Below, piece after piece: positions 20,705 through 29,157 of a stretch of 32,042 bases of DNA (position 1 is the stretch's first letter; each line of letters opens with the position of its first letter). Source of the DNA: Candidatus Omnitrophota bacterium (GTDB taxonomy: Bacteria; Omnitrophota; Gorgyraeia; Aquiviventales; Aquiviventaceae). A model generated the notes under the pieces. It worked only from the letters and a program-made list of their open reading frames with translations. It did not search any database and was not told the DNA's origin. The translations under genes and the position numbers were made by a program. Where the stretch lies: the NCBI GenBank assembly GCA_016192545.1, contig JACPTX010000041.1, positions 1-32,042 of the forward strand, in the 5' to 3' direction.

Positions 20705-23350
20705 CTTTTTCTTCTCCTTCAACGCGGCTTGGGCCGCGGCGAGACGGGCCACCGGCACGCGGTACGGCGAGCAGGACACGTAGTCCAGCCCGGCCCGGTG
20801 GCAGAACTCGATCGAGGACGGCTCCCCCCCATGCTCGCCGCAGATGCCGACTTTCAGATGCTTCCGGACGCTCCTCCCCTTCTGGACCGCGATCCGGATC
20901 AGCGCCCCGACCCCGTCCTGGTCGAGCTTCGCGAAGGGGTCGCTCTCGAGGATCCCGTCCTTCAGATAGGTCGGGAGGAACTTGCCGATGTCGTCCCGCG
21001 AAAACCCGAACGTCATCTGCGTCAGGTCGTTGGTCCCGAAGCTGAAGAATTCCGCGTCCTGCGCAATGGTCTCCGCGACGAGGGCGGCGCGCGGCACCTC
21101 AATCATGGTGCCGACTGTGTACGGCACCGCCACCTTGGAGCGCGCCATCGTCTCCCGCGCGACCCGGTCAATGACCAGCTTGGCCGCCTGGAACTCCTTC
21201 GGGTGTCCGACGAGCGGCACCATGACCTCCGGCAGGACCTTGACGCCCTGCTTGGTCAGCTCGCAGGCCGCCTCGAAGATGGCCTGCGCCTGCATCTCGT
21301 TGATTTCGGGAAACACGATCCCCAGCCGGCAGCCGCGGTGGCCCAGCATCGGGTTGAACTCGTGCAGGCGATGCACGGTGTCGGTCAGCGCCTGCTCGGA
21401 AATCCCCAGCTGCTGGGCGACCCGCGTGATGTCCTCCGGCGTGTTCGGAAGGAACTCGTGCAGCGGCGGGTCCAGCAGCCGGACCGTCACCGGCAGCCCC
21501 TCCATCGCGCGGAAGATGCCGATGAAGTCCTGCTTCTGGAACGGCAGGAGCTTGGCGAGCGCCTTCCTGCGCGCGGCGGTGTCCTTCGCCACGATCATCT
21601 CGCGCACGACGGGCAGCCGCTCATCGCCGAAGAACATGTGCTCGGTGCGGCACAGCCCGATGCCCTCCGCGCCGAATTCCCGCGCGGTCTTGGCGTCCTG
21701 CGGCGTGTCGCCGTTGGTGCGCACGCCCAGGCGCCTGGCGGCATCCGCCCACTGCAGCACCTGCTTGAACGCGCCGGTGAGCTGCGGCTTGACCAGCGGG
21801 GTCTCGCCGAGCATCACGTCGCCGGTGGTGCCGTTGAGGGTGATGTACTCGCCCTCTTTCACGACGAGGCCGCCGACTTCAAACCACCTCTCCTCTTCGC
21901 GGACGGTGATGTCGTTGCAGCCCACCACGCAGCACTTCCCCATCCCTCGGCCCACCACCGCGGCATGAGAGGTCAATCCGCCGCGCGCGGTCAGGATCCC
22001 CTGCGCCGCGGCCATGCCGGCGATGTCCTCCGGCGAGGTTTCCTGGCGCACGAGGATCACGCGCCCGCCTTTTTCCTCGACGAGCTCCACCGCCTCATGC
22101 GCGGTGAACACCACGCGGCCCACCGCGGCGCCGGGAGAGGCCGGCAGCCCCTTCGCGATCACCTTGACCTTCGCCTTCGGGTCAATGGTGGGGTGCAGGA
22201 GCTGGTCGATCTGCGTCGGCTGAATCCGCAGGAGCGCCTCCTCCTTCGTGATCAGCCCTTCCTTGACCAGGTCCACGGCGACGGTGACCGCAGCCAGCGC
22301 CGTCCGCTTGCCGGAGCGGCACTGGAGCATGAAGAAGTCCCCTTCCTCGACGGTGAATTCGAGGTCCTGGATGTCGCGGAAGTACTTCTCCAGCCGCTTG
22401 CCGACGGACAGCAGGCGGTCGTAGACTTTCGGGAAGTCCTTCTTCATCTGCTCGGCCGGCAGCGGCGTGCGGATGCCGGCGACCACGTCCTCGCCCTGCG
22501 CGTTGACCAGGTACTCGCCGTAGAATCTGTTGGCGCCGGTGGCGGGATCGCGGGTGAACCCGACGCCGGTGAGCGACTTGTTGCCCATGTTGCCGAACAC
22601 CATCGTCTGCACGGTGACGGCGGTCCCGAGCGTGTCGGGGATGCCGTGGAGCTTCCGGTAGGTGATGGCGCGCTCGTTGTTCCAGGAGCTGAAGACCGCG
22701 TTGATGGCCAGCCGCAATTGCTCCATCGGCTCGTCGGGGAAGTCGACCTTGGCATGCCGGTGGACGATCGCTTTGAATTCCCCGACCAGCTCCTGCAGGG
22801 CCTCGGCCGGCAGGTCCGGGTCGTTCGTCACCCCATGCTGCCGTTTTTTGGCGGCCAGCGCCTGTTCGAACGCCTTATGCTCCACGCCGAGCACGACGTC
22901 GCCGAACATCTGGATGAACCGCCGGTAGGCGTCGTAGGCGAAGCGCGGGTTGCCGGTTTTCCGGATGAGCCCCTGGACGGTGCGGTCGCTCAAGCCGAGG
23001 TTGAGGATGGTGTCCATCATCCCCGGCATGGACACCATCGCGCCGGAGCGCACCGAGACCAGCAGCGGGTTCGCCGGATCCCCGAAGCCTTTGCCGCTGA
23101 CGTTCTCGAGCCACTGCACGTTCCGGCCCAGCTCGGCCTCCAGCCCGTCCGGCCACCGCTTGCCCGATTCATAAAATTTCAGGCACGCCTCGGTCGTGAT
23201 GGTGAAGCCGGGCGGCACCGGGATGTTGAGGTTCGTCATCTCGGCGAGGTTCGCGCCCTTGCCGCCGAGCAGCTTCTTCATGTCGGCGCGGCCGTCGGCC
23301 TTCCCGCCGGCGAATCCGTAGATGTAGGCGCCCTTACTACCTCGCTTCAT
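20702..23350 (-). CDS. ppdK: Pyruvate, phosphate dikinase
   Basis: This 882-residue enzyme interconverts pyruvate, ATP and phosphate with phosphoenolpyruvate, AMP and pyrophosphate. It serves gluconeogenesis or PPi-linked glycolysis in many anaerobes. The N-terminal nucleotide-binding domain opens with KKLLGGKGANLAEMTNLNIP and VPPGFTITTEACLKFY. The swivelling phosphohistidine domain carries His462 in ILTARGGLTSHAAVVGRGMG. The C-terminal PEP/pyruvate domain has GLCRTEHMFF, FSFGTNDLTQMTFGFSRDD and the active-site Cys in DYVSCSPYRVP. The length matches bacterial PPDK. ATG 23350 is 3 bases after the glyS stop, with AAGGAA upstream, so it is coupled to glyS. The TAG stop lies in a REP-like foot. 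Confidence 0.97.
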   Translation of the reverse strand: MKRGSKGAYIYGFAGGKADGRADMKKLLGGKGANLAEMTNLNIPVPPGFTITTEACLKFYESGKRWPDGLEAELGRNVQWLENVSGKGFGDPANPLLVSVRSGAMVSMPGMMDTILNLGLSDRTVQGLIRKTGNPRFAYDAYRRFIQMFGDVVLGVEHKAFEQALAAKKRQHGVTNDPDLPAEALQELVGEFKAIVHRHAKVDFPDEPMEQLRLAINAVFSSWNNERAITYRKLHGIPDTLGTAVTVQTMVFGNMGNKSLTGVGFTRDPATGANRFYGEYLVNAQGEDVVAGIRTPLPAEQMKKDFPKVYDRLLSVGKRLEKYFRDIQDLEFTVEEGDFFMLQCRSGKRTALAAVTVAVDLVKEGLITKEEALLRIQPTQIDQLLHPTIDPKAKVKVIAKGLPASPGAAVGRVVFTAHEAVELVEEKGGRVILVRQETSPEDIAGMAAAQGILTARGGLTSHAAVVGRGMGKCCVVGCNDITVREEERWFEVGGLVVKEGEYITLNGTTGDVMLGETPLVKPQLTGAFKQVLQWADAARRLGVRTNGDTPQDAKTAREFGAEGIGLCRTEHMFFGDERLPVVREMIVAKDTAARRKALAKLLPFQKQDFIGIFRAMEGLPVTVRLLDPPLHEFLPNTPEDITRVAQQLGISEQALTDTVHRLHEFNPMLGHRGCRLGIVFPEINEMQAQAIFEAACELTKQGVKVLPEVMVPLVGHPKEFQAAKLVIDRVARETMARSKVAVPYTVGTMIEVPRAALVAETIAQDAEFFSFGTNDLTQMTFGFSRDDIGKFLPTYLKDGILESDPFAKLDQDGVGALIRIAVQKGRSVRKHLKVGICGEHGGEPSSIEFCHRAGLDYVSCSPYRVPVARLAAAQAALKEKKK

Positions 23351-23353
23351 GGC

Positions 23354-25486
23354 TCATGGTTCCTTTCGTGACGACGGGAGGGTGGACTGCAGGATCGCCA
23401 GTTTGGAGAGGTCCGCAACGTGGTCAGTATACAACACCTTGATGGCGTTCATCAACGCCAGGCGGTTCTGCTGCAGCGCCTCGTCCTGGACATTGACCAT
23501 CACCCGCTCGAAGAACTCGTGGAGCGGCTCGAAGAACGTCTCCCCGTAGGCTTTCGTCGCCTCGGCGTACGCGCGGCCCCGGATCAATTCGCCGATCCGA
23601 TCCTTCTGCGCGTCGTAGCGCTGCCAGAGCTCGCGCTCCAGCGGCTCCTGGAATCGGGACGGATCAACCCGGTCCTGCTTCAGCGACGCGCCCTTCAAAA
23701 TATTCGTGGTCCGCTCCACCACTTTCGCCGCGCGCAGGAGCGTCTGGTTGCCGTCGAGCTGGCGGAGGTGGCGGATGCGCTCCATCGCGTCCACGAGGTC
23801 GTCCCACGGGCTGCTGAGCACCGCGTCAATCAGGTCGCGCGGCGGCATCCCTTCGCTCCGCTCAGGACTCGCTGCGCTCGCCGGCGCCGGCCACGCAAAC
23901 GTGTAGAGCCGCTCGGCCAGATAGGCGCGAATGCGCGGCCCTCCGCCCAAGCGGTCGATGGGAAGCGGCTTGCGGACGGCCCAGGCGACTTCCACGACGC
24001 CTTGCGCGGCACGGCGCAATCCAAAGGGGTCCTGGTCGCCGGTCGGCTCGATCCCGATCGCGAAATAACTGGAGAGCGTGTCATATTTGTCCAGCAGCGC
24101 GAGCGCGCTTCCGACGAGCGTCTTGGGCAGCTGGTCGCCGGCCGGGAGGTACTGCTCTCCAATTGCTGCGGCAACGGCGGAAGGCTCCTTTGACGCGATC
24201 GCATAGTACTTCCCCACGATCCCTTGAAGGGTTGGGAACTCTCTGACGACGGAGCTCAAGAGATCGTACTTCGCCAATAGGCAGGCCCGTTCGAGATCCC
24301 GCTGTTCCTGATCGGTCAATTGCCATGCCTCAGCAAGCGCCCTTCGTAATTTATCCAGCCGCTGCGTCTTGTCTTCCATCGAACCGAGCCGTTCGTGAAA
24401 GGTGATATCCCGAAGCCGGCCGAATTTTGCCAGAGGAAGACGTGTGTGGTCCTGCTCCCAAAACAGGAGGCTGTCGGCGAGGCGCGCGTTGAGGATGTGC
24501 TCGTACATCCGCCGCACCTGCGCCATCTTCGCCGGTGTCCCGTCGAGGATCGCGACGAACGCCGGCAGGAGCTTCCCTGCGCTCGTCTGGAGGGCGAACA
24601 CGCGCTGATACTTCGCCATGCTCGCCAGCAGCAGCTCCCGCGGCAGCACCAGATATTTCTTGTCGAACCGCCCTACCAGCGGGACGGGCCGCTCGACCAG
24701 GTGCGTCACTTCATCCAGCAAGCCATGGCTCACGACCTCAGGCGCCGGGACTCCGCCCTGCCGCTTCGCGGCCTGTTTCACCAGTTGGTCGATCCGCGCG
24801 CGGCGGCGGCCCTGATCCAGGATGACGCCGGCGCGCTTGAGCGCGGCCAGGTACGACGCCACGCCCGACACCGCGACCGGCTTCGGCTGCCTGGGCCCGC
24901 CGACCCGCGTCGCGCGACCGCCGATCAAACGCCCGGCCGCCACACGGACCGCCGTGCGGCCATAGCACGCCAGCAGCCATCGGATCGGACGCGCAAACCG
25001 CACGCCGCTCTCATCCCAGCGCATCATCTTGGGACACCGCACCCGGCCGATGAGCTGCGCCAGGAGTTGCGGCAGAACCTGCGCCGTCGGCACGTGCCGC
25101 TCGGACTTGACGAGATAGACGTACTCGCCCTTGCCGGTCGAGACGGTCTTGACCTGCGAGAGGGTCCCGCCCCGGCCCCGCAGAAAGCCTTTCAGCGCCT
25201 CGGTGGGCCTGCCCTGCGCATTGAACGCGGCCTGCTTGGAGGGCCCGCGGATTTCCTCGGCCGGGTTGCGCTGCAGGCTGCCGAGGCCGCGGACGATCAA
25301 CGTCAGGCGCCGCGGCGTCCCGAATGATGCCACCGACGCGAACGTGAGGTGCGAGTCGCGCAGCAGCCGTTCGGCCTCCTCGCCCAGCTGGGCGATCGCC
25401 CCGTCGAGATAGGCGGCGGGAAGCTCCTCGGTGCCGATCTCGAAGAGCAGATCTGCAGAGCCTGGGGCGTGTTTAGGCTTTCTCAT
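23354..25486 (-). CDS. glyS: Glycine--tRNA ligase beta subunit
   Basis: This is the beta chain (710 residues) of the alpha2beta2 bacterial GlyRS. It binds tRNA-Gly and partners the alpha chain encoded just upstream. Diagnostic parts are [21 protein letters not shown], the [23 protein letters not shown]-like block, ALADKYD-type sequence ([20 protein letters not shown]), [13 protein letters not shown] and the C-terminal [14 protein letters not shown], then [15 protein letters not shown] prefer ATG 25486 (MRKPKH), which overlaps glyQ by 14 bases, over GTG 25513. An insert encoding [13 protein letters not shown] lies near residues 536-548, between AERLYTFAW and RDLIDAVL, where homologues have a short turn. 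It is coded by an in-frame repeat-like stretch. Confidence 0.94.
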   Translation of the reverse strand: MRKPKHAPGSADLLFEIGTEELPAAYLDGAIAQLGEEAERLLRDSHLTFASVASFGTPRRLTLIVRGLGSLQRNPAEEIRGPSKQAAFNAQGRPTEALKGFLRGRGGTLSQVKTVSTGKGEYVYLVKSERHVPTAQVLPQLLAQLIGRVRCPKMMRWDESGVRFARPIRWLLACYGRTAVRVAAGRLIGGRATRVGGPRQPKPVAVSGVASYLAALKRAGVILDQGRRRARIDQLVKQAAKRQGGVPAPEVVSHGLLDEVTHLVERPVPLVGRFDKKYLVLPRELLLASMAKYQRVFALQTSAGKLLPAFVAILDGTPAKMAQVRRMYEHILNARLADSLLFWEQDHTRLPLAKFGRLRDITFHERLGSMEDKTQRLDKLRRALAEAWQLTDQEQRDLERACLLAKYDLLSSVVREFPTLQGIVGKYYAIASKEPSAVAAAIGEQYLPAGDQLPKTLVGSALALLDKYDTLSSYFAIGIEPTGDQDPFGLRRAAQGVVEVAWAVRKPLPIDRLGGGPRIRAYLAERLYTFAWPAPASAASPERSEGMPPRDLIDAVLSSPWDDLVDAMERIRHLRQLDGNQTLLRAAKVVERTTNILKGASLKQDRVDPSRFQEPLERELWQRYDAQKDRIGELIRGRAYAEATKAYGETFFEPLHEFFERVMVNVQDEALQQNRLALMNAIKVLYTDHVADLSKLAILQSTLPSSRKEP
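23849..23882. repeat. In-frame repeat-like insert in glyS
   Basis: Two near-identical 11-mers, TCGCTCCGCTC (23853-23863) and TCGCTGCGCTC (23869-23879), are 16 bp apart. They encode, on the - strand, the SERSEG-like tail of an extra segment ([12 protein letters not shown]). The composition and peptide resemble selfish palindromic elements that insert in frame into bacterial genes. Confidence 0.6.
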
Positions 25487-26279
25487 CGTGTTTGGCAAGA
25501 TAGAGCTCCGCACAGCGTTTGGCGAGCGTGCGGATGCGCAGGATGAACCGCGGGCGGTCCGACTGGCTCACCGCCCCGCGCGCATCCAGCAGGTTGAACG
25601 TGTGGCTGCACTTCAGGAGCTGCTCATAGGCCGGCAGCAGGAGTTCCTCGTCGAGGAGCCGGCCGGCCTCCCGCTCGTGCCGCTGGAACAAATCCTGATA
25701 CAGCCCGATGTCGGCGGCTTCGAAGTTGTAGCGCGAGCCCTGGAGCCGGTAGATGTCGCGGATGCCGGAGGCGAACATCGCGATCCGTTCCAATCCATAC
25801 GTGATTTCGCAGGACACAGAGTCGAGATCCATGCCCCCGACCTGCTGGAAATACGTGAACTGCGTCGCCTCGAGGCTGTCGAGCCACACCTCCCACCCCA
25901 ATCCCCACGCGCCCAGCGTCGGCGATTCCCAGTCATCCTGCACGAATCGCACGTCGTGCTCTTCCAGCGTGATCCCGCAGGCGCGCAGGCTGTCGAGGTA
26001 GAGCGGCTGGATGTCGTCGGGGGTGGGTTTGACGAGCACCTGATACTGGTAGTACCGCTGCATCCGCAGGGGATTGTCCGCGTAGCGGCCGTCGGTGGGG
26101 CGGCGCGAGGGCTGGACATACGCCACGCGGCGGGGGTCCTTGCCCAGCGCCCCGAAGAACGTGGCGGGGTGGAAGGTCCCCGCGCCCATCTCGACGTCGT
26201 AGGGCTGGACGATGAGGCACCCCTGCTTCTCCCAGAAGGTGTCCAGCGTGCGGATCAGCCGTTGCAGCGTCACGCTCAT
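25473..26279 (-). CDS. glyQ: Glycine--tRNA ligase alpha subunit
   Basis: This 268-residue catalytic alpha chain of the tetrameric GlyRS carries the class II active site. The opening [60 protein letters not shown] (motif 2 region), [40 protein letters not shown] and YGLERIAMF are all family signatures. The C-terminus is about 20-30 residues shorter than typical. ATG 26279 overlaps the recO stop as ATGA, and its own end overlaps glyS. Confidence 0.96.
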   Translation of the reverse strand: MSVTLQRLIRTLDTFWEKQGCLIVQPYDVEMGAGTFHPATFFGALGKDPRRVAYVQPSRRPTDGRYADNPLRMQRYYQYQVLVKPTPDDIQPLYLDSLRACGITLEEHDVRFVQDDWESPTLGAWGLGWEVWLDSLEATQFTYFQQVGGMDLDSVSCEITYGLERIAMFASGIRDIYRLQGSRYNFEAADIGLYQDLFQRHEREAGRLLDEELLLPAYEQLLKCSHTFNLLDARGAVSQSDRPRFILRIRTLAKRCAELYLAKHDEKA

Positions 26280-27013
26280 GCCGTTGACAGCCTCAAGGTT
26301 TTCAGCGGCCGCTCAAGGCGCCAGTGCAGGAATTGGTCCAGGTAGCGCTGGATGCCCTCGGTGTTCGCCGGATCAACCCGATGCGGCCCGTCGGCCTCGG
26401 CGCAGGCGACAAACGCCTCCAGCATCGCCGGCGCCATCGCCTCGGCGCGGGGGTCCTGGTGCAGGCACCGCTCGCACAGCACCCCGCCCTGCCGCACGCT
26501 CCAGAACGCCTGGCGGCCTGCCGGGCGCTGCATGCAGCCGGTGCATTCGTCCAACTGCGGATGGAACCCCGCCAGCCGCAGCAGCCGGAGGATGAAATGA
26601 ATCCGCACGGTAGCCAGGCGCCGCTCCCCGCCTGACAGCCGCGCCAGGGTGTCCTTGAGCAGATGAAACACCATCGGCTGCGGGTCCTCGGCCTCGAGCA
26701 CCACGTCGGCCAGCTCCGCGCAGGAGGCGGCCAGCCGCATCACGTCCAGGTCGCGCGTCAATTCGGCATAGCCGCTCAGCAGCTCGCACTGGCTCACCAG
26801 ATGCAGGCTGCTGCTGCGCGTGTCATAAAAGAGAATTCGGTTGAGCGTCAGCGGCTCCATCGCGCTGCGGTACCGGGGCCGCTGCTGGTCGCGCAGCCCC
26901 TTCACCAATCCTTTGAGCTTGCCGAACCGGTCGGTCAGGCACGTGACCAGCACGCTCGTTTCGCGATACGGGTACTGCCGCAAGACAATCGCGTCCGCCG
27001 TATGGATGCCCAT
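26276..27013 (-). CDS. recO: DNA repair protein RecO
   Basis: RecO anneals strands and, with RecR, loads RecA at single-stranded gaps. This 245-residue protein has the N-terminal OB fold ([37 protein letters not shown]), the helical middle ([20 protein letters not shown]) and the zinc-binding knuckles CTGC and CERC ([20 protein letters not shown]). Both ends overlap neighbours: TAATG with ybeY and ATGA with glyQ. The five genes phoH-ybeY-recO-glyQ-glyS form a tightly coupled block. Confidence 0.93.
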   Translation of the reverse strand: MGIHTADAIVLRQYPYRETSVLVTCLTDRFGKLKGLVKGLRDQQRPRYRSAMEPLTLNRILFYDTRSSSLHLVSQCELLSGYAELTRDLDVMRLAASCAELADVVLEAEDPQPMVFHLLKDTLARLSGGERRLATVRIHFILRLLRLAGFHPQLDECTGCMQRPAGRQAFWSVRQGGVLCERCLHQDPRAEAMAPAMLEAFVACAEADGPHRVDPANTEGIQRYLDQFLHWRLERPLKTLRLSTA

Positions 27014-27420
27014 TATGGCGTCAGGAGCCGGTCTTCCAGCTTGCGCATGCGGCGCTGCTGCGCGGCGGTGCGGTCGTCGTGCCCGGCCCAGTGGAGCAGG
27101 CCGTGGACCACGTAGCGGGCCAGCTCATCCGCATACGTCAGCCCATGCGCCCTGGCGTAGCGCCGCGCAGCCGCAGGCGCCACAAGAATCTCCCCCGCGA
27201 TCGGTTCACCGTCGTACCGGAAGCTGACGACGTCGGTCAGCCCGCGATGCCGCAGGAACCGCCGGTTGATCCGCTGCATCGTCCGATCGTCCACGAACGT
27301 CACCGCCAGCGTCCCGCGCACCCGAAGGCGGAGCCGCCGGACCGCACGCGCCGCCACCCGGGCCAGCCGGCGCAGCGGCACAGGCTGGCCCGTCTGCCGG
27401 TTCACAAGCTGAATGCTCAC
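27013..27420 (-). CDS. ybeY: Endoribonuclease YbeY
   Basis: YbeY is a zinc-dependent rRNA-processing RNase needed for 16S 3'-end maturation and ribosome quality control. This 135-residue form has the substrate-binding segment LAVTFVDDRTMQRINRRFLR, TDVVSFRYD, GEILVA, and the zinc site HGLLHWAGHD (HxxxHxxxxxH type). I chose GTG 27420 (MSIQLVNRQTG), where family similarity begins. The frame stays open another 48 codons to 27564, but that stretch is a nested inverted repeat and encodes no YbeY-like sequence. The product is near the usual length of about 150 residues. Confidence 0.9.
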   Translation of the reverse strand: MSIQLVNRQTGQPVPLRRLARVAARAVRRLRLRVRGTLAVTFVDDRTMQRINRRFLRHRGLTDVVSFRYDGEPIAGEILVAPAAARRYARAHGLTYADELARYVVHGLLHWAGHDDRTAAQQRRMRKLEDRLLTP

Positions 27421-27427
27421 GTTGTAT

Positions 27428-27536
27428 CGGGGCGGGTCCTGCCGCCTCGGGACTCCGCCTGCTGTCCTCGTCCGCCAAAGATCGTTGGCGGACTGCGGCC
27501 AGCGGCAGGAGCCTCCCCTCGGCGTCACCCGCCCCG
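27428..27536. repeat. 109-bp nested inverted repeat between phoH and ybeY
   Basis: Three stems are nested. The outer is CGGGGCGGGT (27428-27437) with ACCCGCCCCG (27527-27536). The middle is TCCTGCCGC (27437-27445) with GCGGCAGGA (27502-27510). The inner is TCCGCCAA (27471-27478) with TTGGCGGA (27485-27492). All three pair perfectly. The element fills most of the 140-base gap and would form a long hairpin in the mRNA just before the ybeY GTG start. It is unlike the other palindromes in the window. Confidence 0.75.
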
Positions 27537-27560
27537 ACCGGCCGGTCTTTGACGGAACCC

Positions 27561-28532
27561 TCACCCACTCTTCCCGTGGTTGTTGCGGTCCGCGCGGTCG
27601 TACGCTTCGATGATGGACTGGACCAATTCGTGGCGCACCACGTCCTGCCCGCTGAACCCCACGAACCGCAGGCCCGGCACGTCCTGGAGGATCTCCTGGA
27701 CATGGACCAGGCCCGACACGCGGTCCGGAGGCAGGTCCACCTGGGTCACATCGCCCGTAATCACCGCCTTCGAGTCGAAGCCGAGGCGCGTGAGGAACAT
27801 CTTCATCTGCTCGCTCGTCGAGTTCTGCGCCTCGTCCAGGATGATGAACGAATCGTTGAGGGTCCGCCCGCGCATGAACGCCAGAGGGGCGACCTCGATG
27901 ATGCCGCGGTCGATGTAGCGCTGGACCATGTCCACTTCCATCATCTCATACAGCGCGTCGTACAGCGGGCGCAGGTACGGGTTGATCTTCTCGGCGATGT
28001 CGCCGGGCAGGTATCCCAATTTCTCCCCGGCTTCCACCGCCGGGCGGGTCAGGATGATGCGGGAGACTTCCCCCTTCGTCAGATTCTCGACCGCCATCGC
28101 CATCCCCAGGTACGTTTTTCCTGTGCCGGCCGGCCCGATGGCGAAGACGATGTCGTGGCTGCGCATCGCCTCGACGTAGACCTTCTGGCCGGGCGTGCGC
28201 GGGATGATGAACCGGCGGCGCGAGGGCACCTCGATGCGCTCCTGGTAAATCTGGCGCAGCTGGATCAGGCGCGGGTCGGAGAGCGCCTTGAGCGCGTAGT
28301 CGAGATCCTCCTTGCGCAGGGGCGCGCCGGAGCGGATGACCACGAACAGGTCGTCGAAGAGCCGCAGGGTCTTGGAGATGGACTCGTCCGCGCCGGAAAT
28401 CTTCAGCTCTTCGCCCCGCGCGACAATGGACACGCCCAGCGCCTGCTCGACTTTCCGCAGATGCTGGTCGTGCTTGCCGAAGAGCGCCTGCGCTTCCTGG
28501 TCGTTGCGCAGTGTCAGCGAGCGTTCCGCCAT
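27561..28532 (-). CDS. phoH: PhoH family ATPase
   Basis: PhoH-like proteins are RNA-associated ATPases usually encoded beside ybeY. This 323-residue member has an N-terminal KH-like region (ERSLTLRNDQEAQALFG, ISGADESISKTLRLFDDLFV), then the ATPase core. Walker A is GPAGTGKTYLGMAMAVENL and Walker B is SFIILDEAQNSTSEQMKMFL. The conserved LTRPAVEAGEKLGYLPGD and the sensor GDVTQVDLP are also present. The ybeY adjacency fits the usual phoH-ybeY pair and a shared role in rRNA processing. The start at 28532 is directly preceded by a half copy of the GGGGTCAGACCC element, which may supply its purine-rich ribosome-binding sequence (AGAGGGG). Confidence 0.95.
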   Translation of the reverse strand: MAERSLTLRNDQEAQALFGKHDQHLRKVEQALGVSIVARGEELKISGADESISKTLRLFDDLFVVIRSGAPLRKEDLDYALKALSDPRLIQLRQIYQERIEVPSRRRFIIPRTPGQKVYVEAMRSHDIVFAIGPAGTGKTYLGMAMAVENLTKGEVSRIILTRPAVEAGEKLGYLPGDIAEKINPYLRPLYDALYEMMEVDMVQRYIDRGIIEVAPLAFMRGRTLNDSFIILDEAQNSTSEQMKMFLTRLGFDSKAVITGDVTQVDLPPDRVSGLVHVQEILQDVPGLRFVGFSGQDVVRHELVQSIIEAYDRADRNNHGKSG

Positions 28533-28550
28533 GGGGTCAGACCCCTCTGG
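28533..28550. repeat. Half copy of the GGGGTCAGACCC palindromic element
   Basis: GGGGTCAGACCCC (28533-28545) plus the first loop bases TCTGGT match copy 4 over 19 bases (28533-28551). The second arm is missing. It fills the entire gap between the phoH start and the LysM-protein stop. Confidence 0.75.
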
Positions 28551-29087
28551 TCACTTGGTGCCCTGCTCCATGCGTTCACCGGCCGGCGCGCCCTTCCGCG
28601 GAATCCGCAGCGTCATCCCGGGACGCAACTGGTCCGGGTTCTTGAGCTGGTCGCGGTTGGCGTCATAAATCCGGCGCCACTTGGAGCCGTCCCCGAGGAC
28701 GTCGGACCGCGCCGCGATCGTCCAGAGCGTGTCGCCTTTTTTCACGACGTAGGTCTCGACCGGCGCGCCGCTGTCAATCGGCGCGAAGGCCTCCGGGCTC
28801 AGCTCCACCTCAGGCGCGGCGGCTTCCCCGGCCTGCTCAGGAGCCGCGGCCGGCTGAGGGGCGGCCGCGCCGAACGCCGGCACCTCGATCTCCGTCTCCA
28901 CCATCTGGCGCTGGGTCCTGCCCGGTCCGGACGCCGGCGGCGGGGTGCCCACCAGATATCCGCGATTGCCCCCCTCCGGCATCTCCAGATCAACGCGCGG
29001 GACCTCCACCACTTGCGTGGCCGTCCGGCAGCCTGACAGCAGACAGACCCCGATCACCCCGAAGAACACTCGATGTCCCGCGCGCAT
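28551..29087 (-). CDS. LysM-domain lipoprotein
   Basis: This 178-residue envelope protein has a lipoprotein signal peptide with lipobox LLSGC (Cys at residue 20). A Pro/Ala/Glu-rich linker leads to a C-terminal LysM domain (TYVVKKGDTLWTIAARSDVL, then WRRIYDANRDQL and LRPGMTLRIPR) that binds peptidoglycan. It probably tethers the outer membrane or a periplasmic partner to the wall; no enzymatic domain is seen. ATG 29087 follows a strong AAGGAGG. It sits between aspS and phoH, with palindromic elements on both sides. Confidence 0.88.
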   Translation of the reverse strand: MRAGHRVFFGVIGVCLLSGCRTATQVVEVPRVDLEMPEGGNRGYLVGTPPPASGPGRTQRQMVETEIEVPAFGAAAPQPAAAPEQAGEAAAPEVELSPEAFAPIDSGAPVETYVVKKGDTLWTIAARSDVLGDGSKWRRIYDANRDQLKNPDQLRPGMTLRIPRKGAPAGERMEQGTK

Positions 29088-29106
29088 GCGTGAACCCTCC
29101 TTAAGA

Positions 29107-29157
29107 GGGGTCAGATACGACCCCTCACTCCTGATTCGTCCTGACGTGTCTGACCCC
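29107..29157 (-). repeat. 51-bp palindromic element, GGGGTCAGACAC variant (degenerate copy)
   Basis: The arms GGGGTCAGATACG (29107-29119) and CGTGTCTGACCCC (29145-29157) pair at 12 of 13 positions, the other being a T/G wobble, around a 25-nt loop. On the - strand the loop shares AGGACGA and TGAGGGG with copy 2. It encodes the last 14 or so residues of AspRS and its TGA stop (29111-29113). Confidence 0.75.

Noticed and set aside
19817-23371. A very long + strand open frame of about 1184 codons opposite the sigma and ppdK genes
   Set aside because: It is the antisense shadow of two unmistakable genes. High GC leaves the opposite strand free of stops, and the translation is Arg/Leu/His/Gly-rich with no recognisable domain.
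26280-26340. A glycine riboswitch or T-box ahead of glyQS
   Set aside because: glyQ overlaps recO by four bases, so there is no leader in which such an element could lie.
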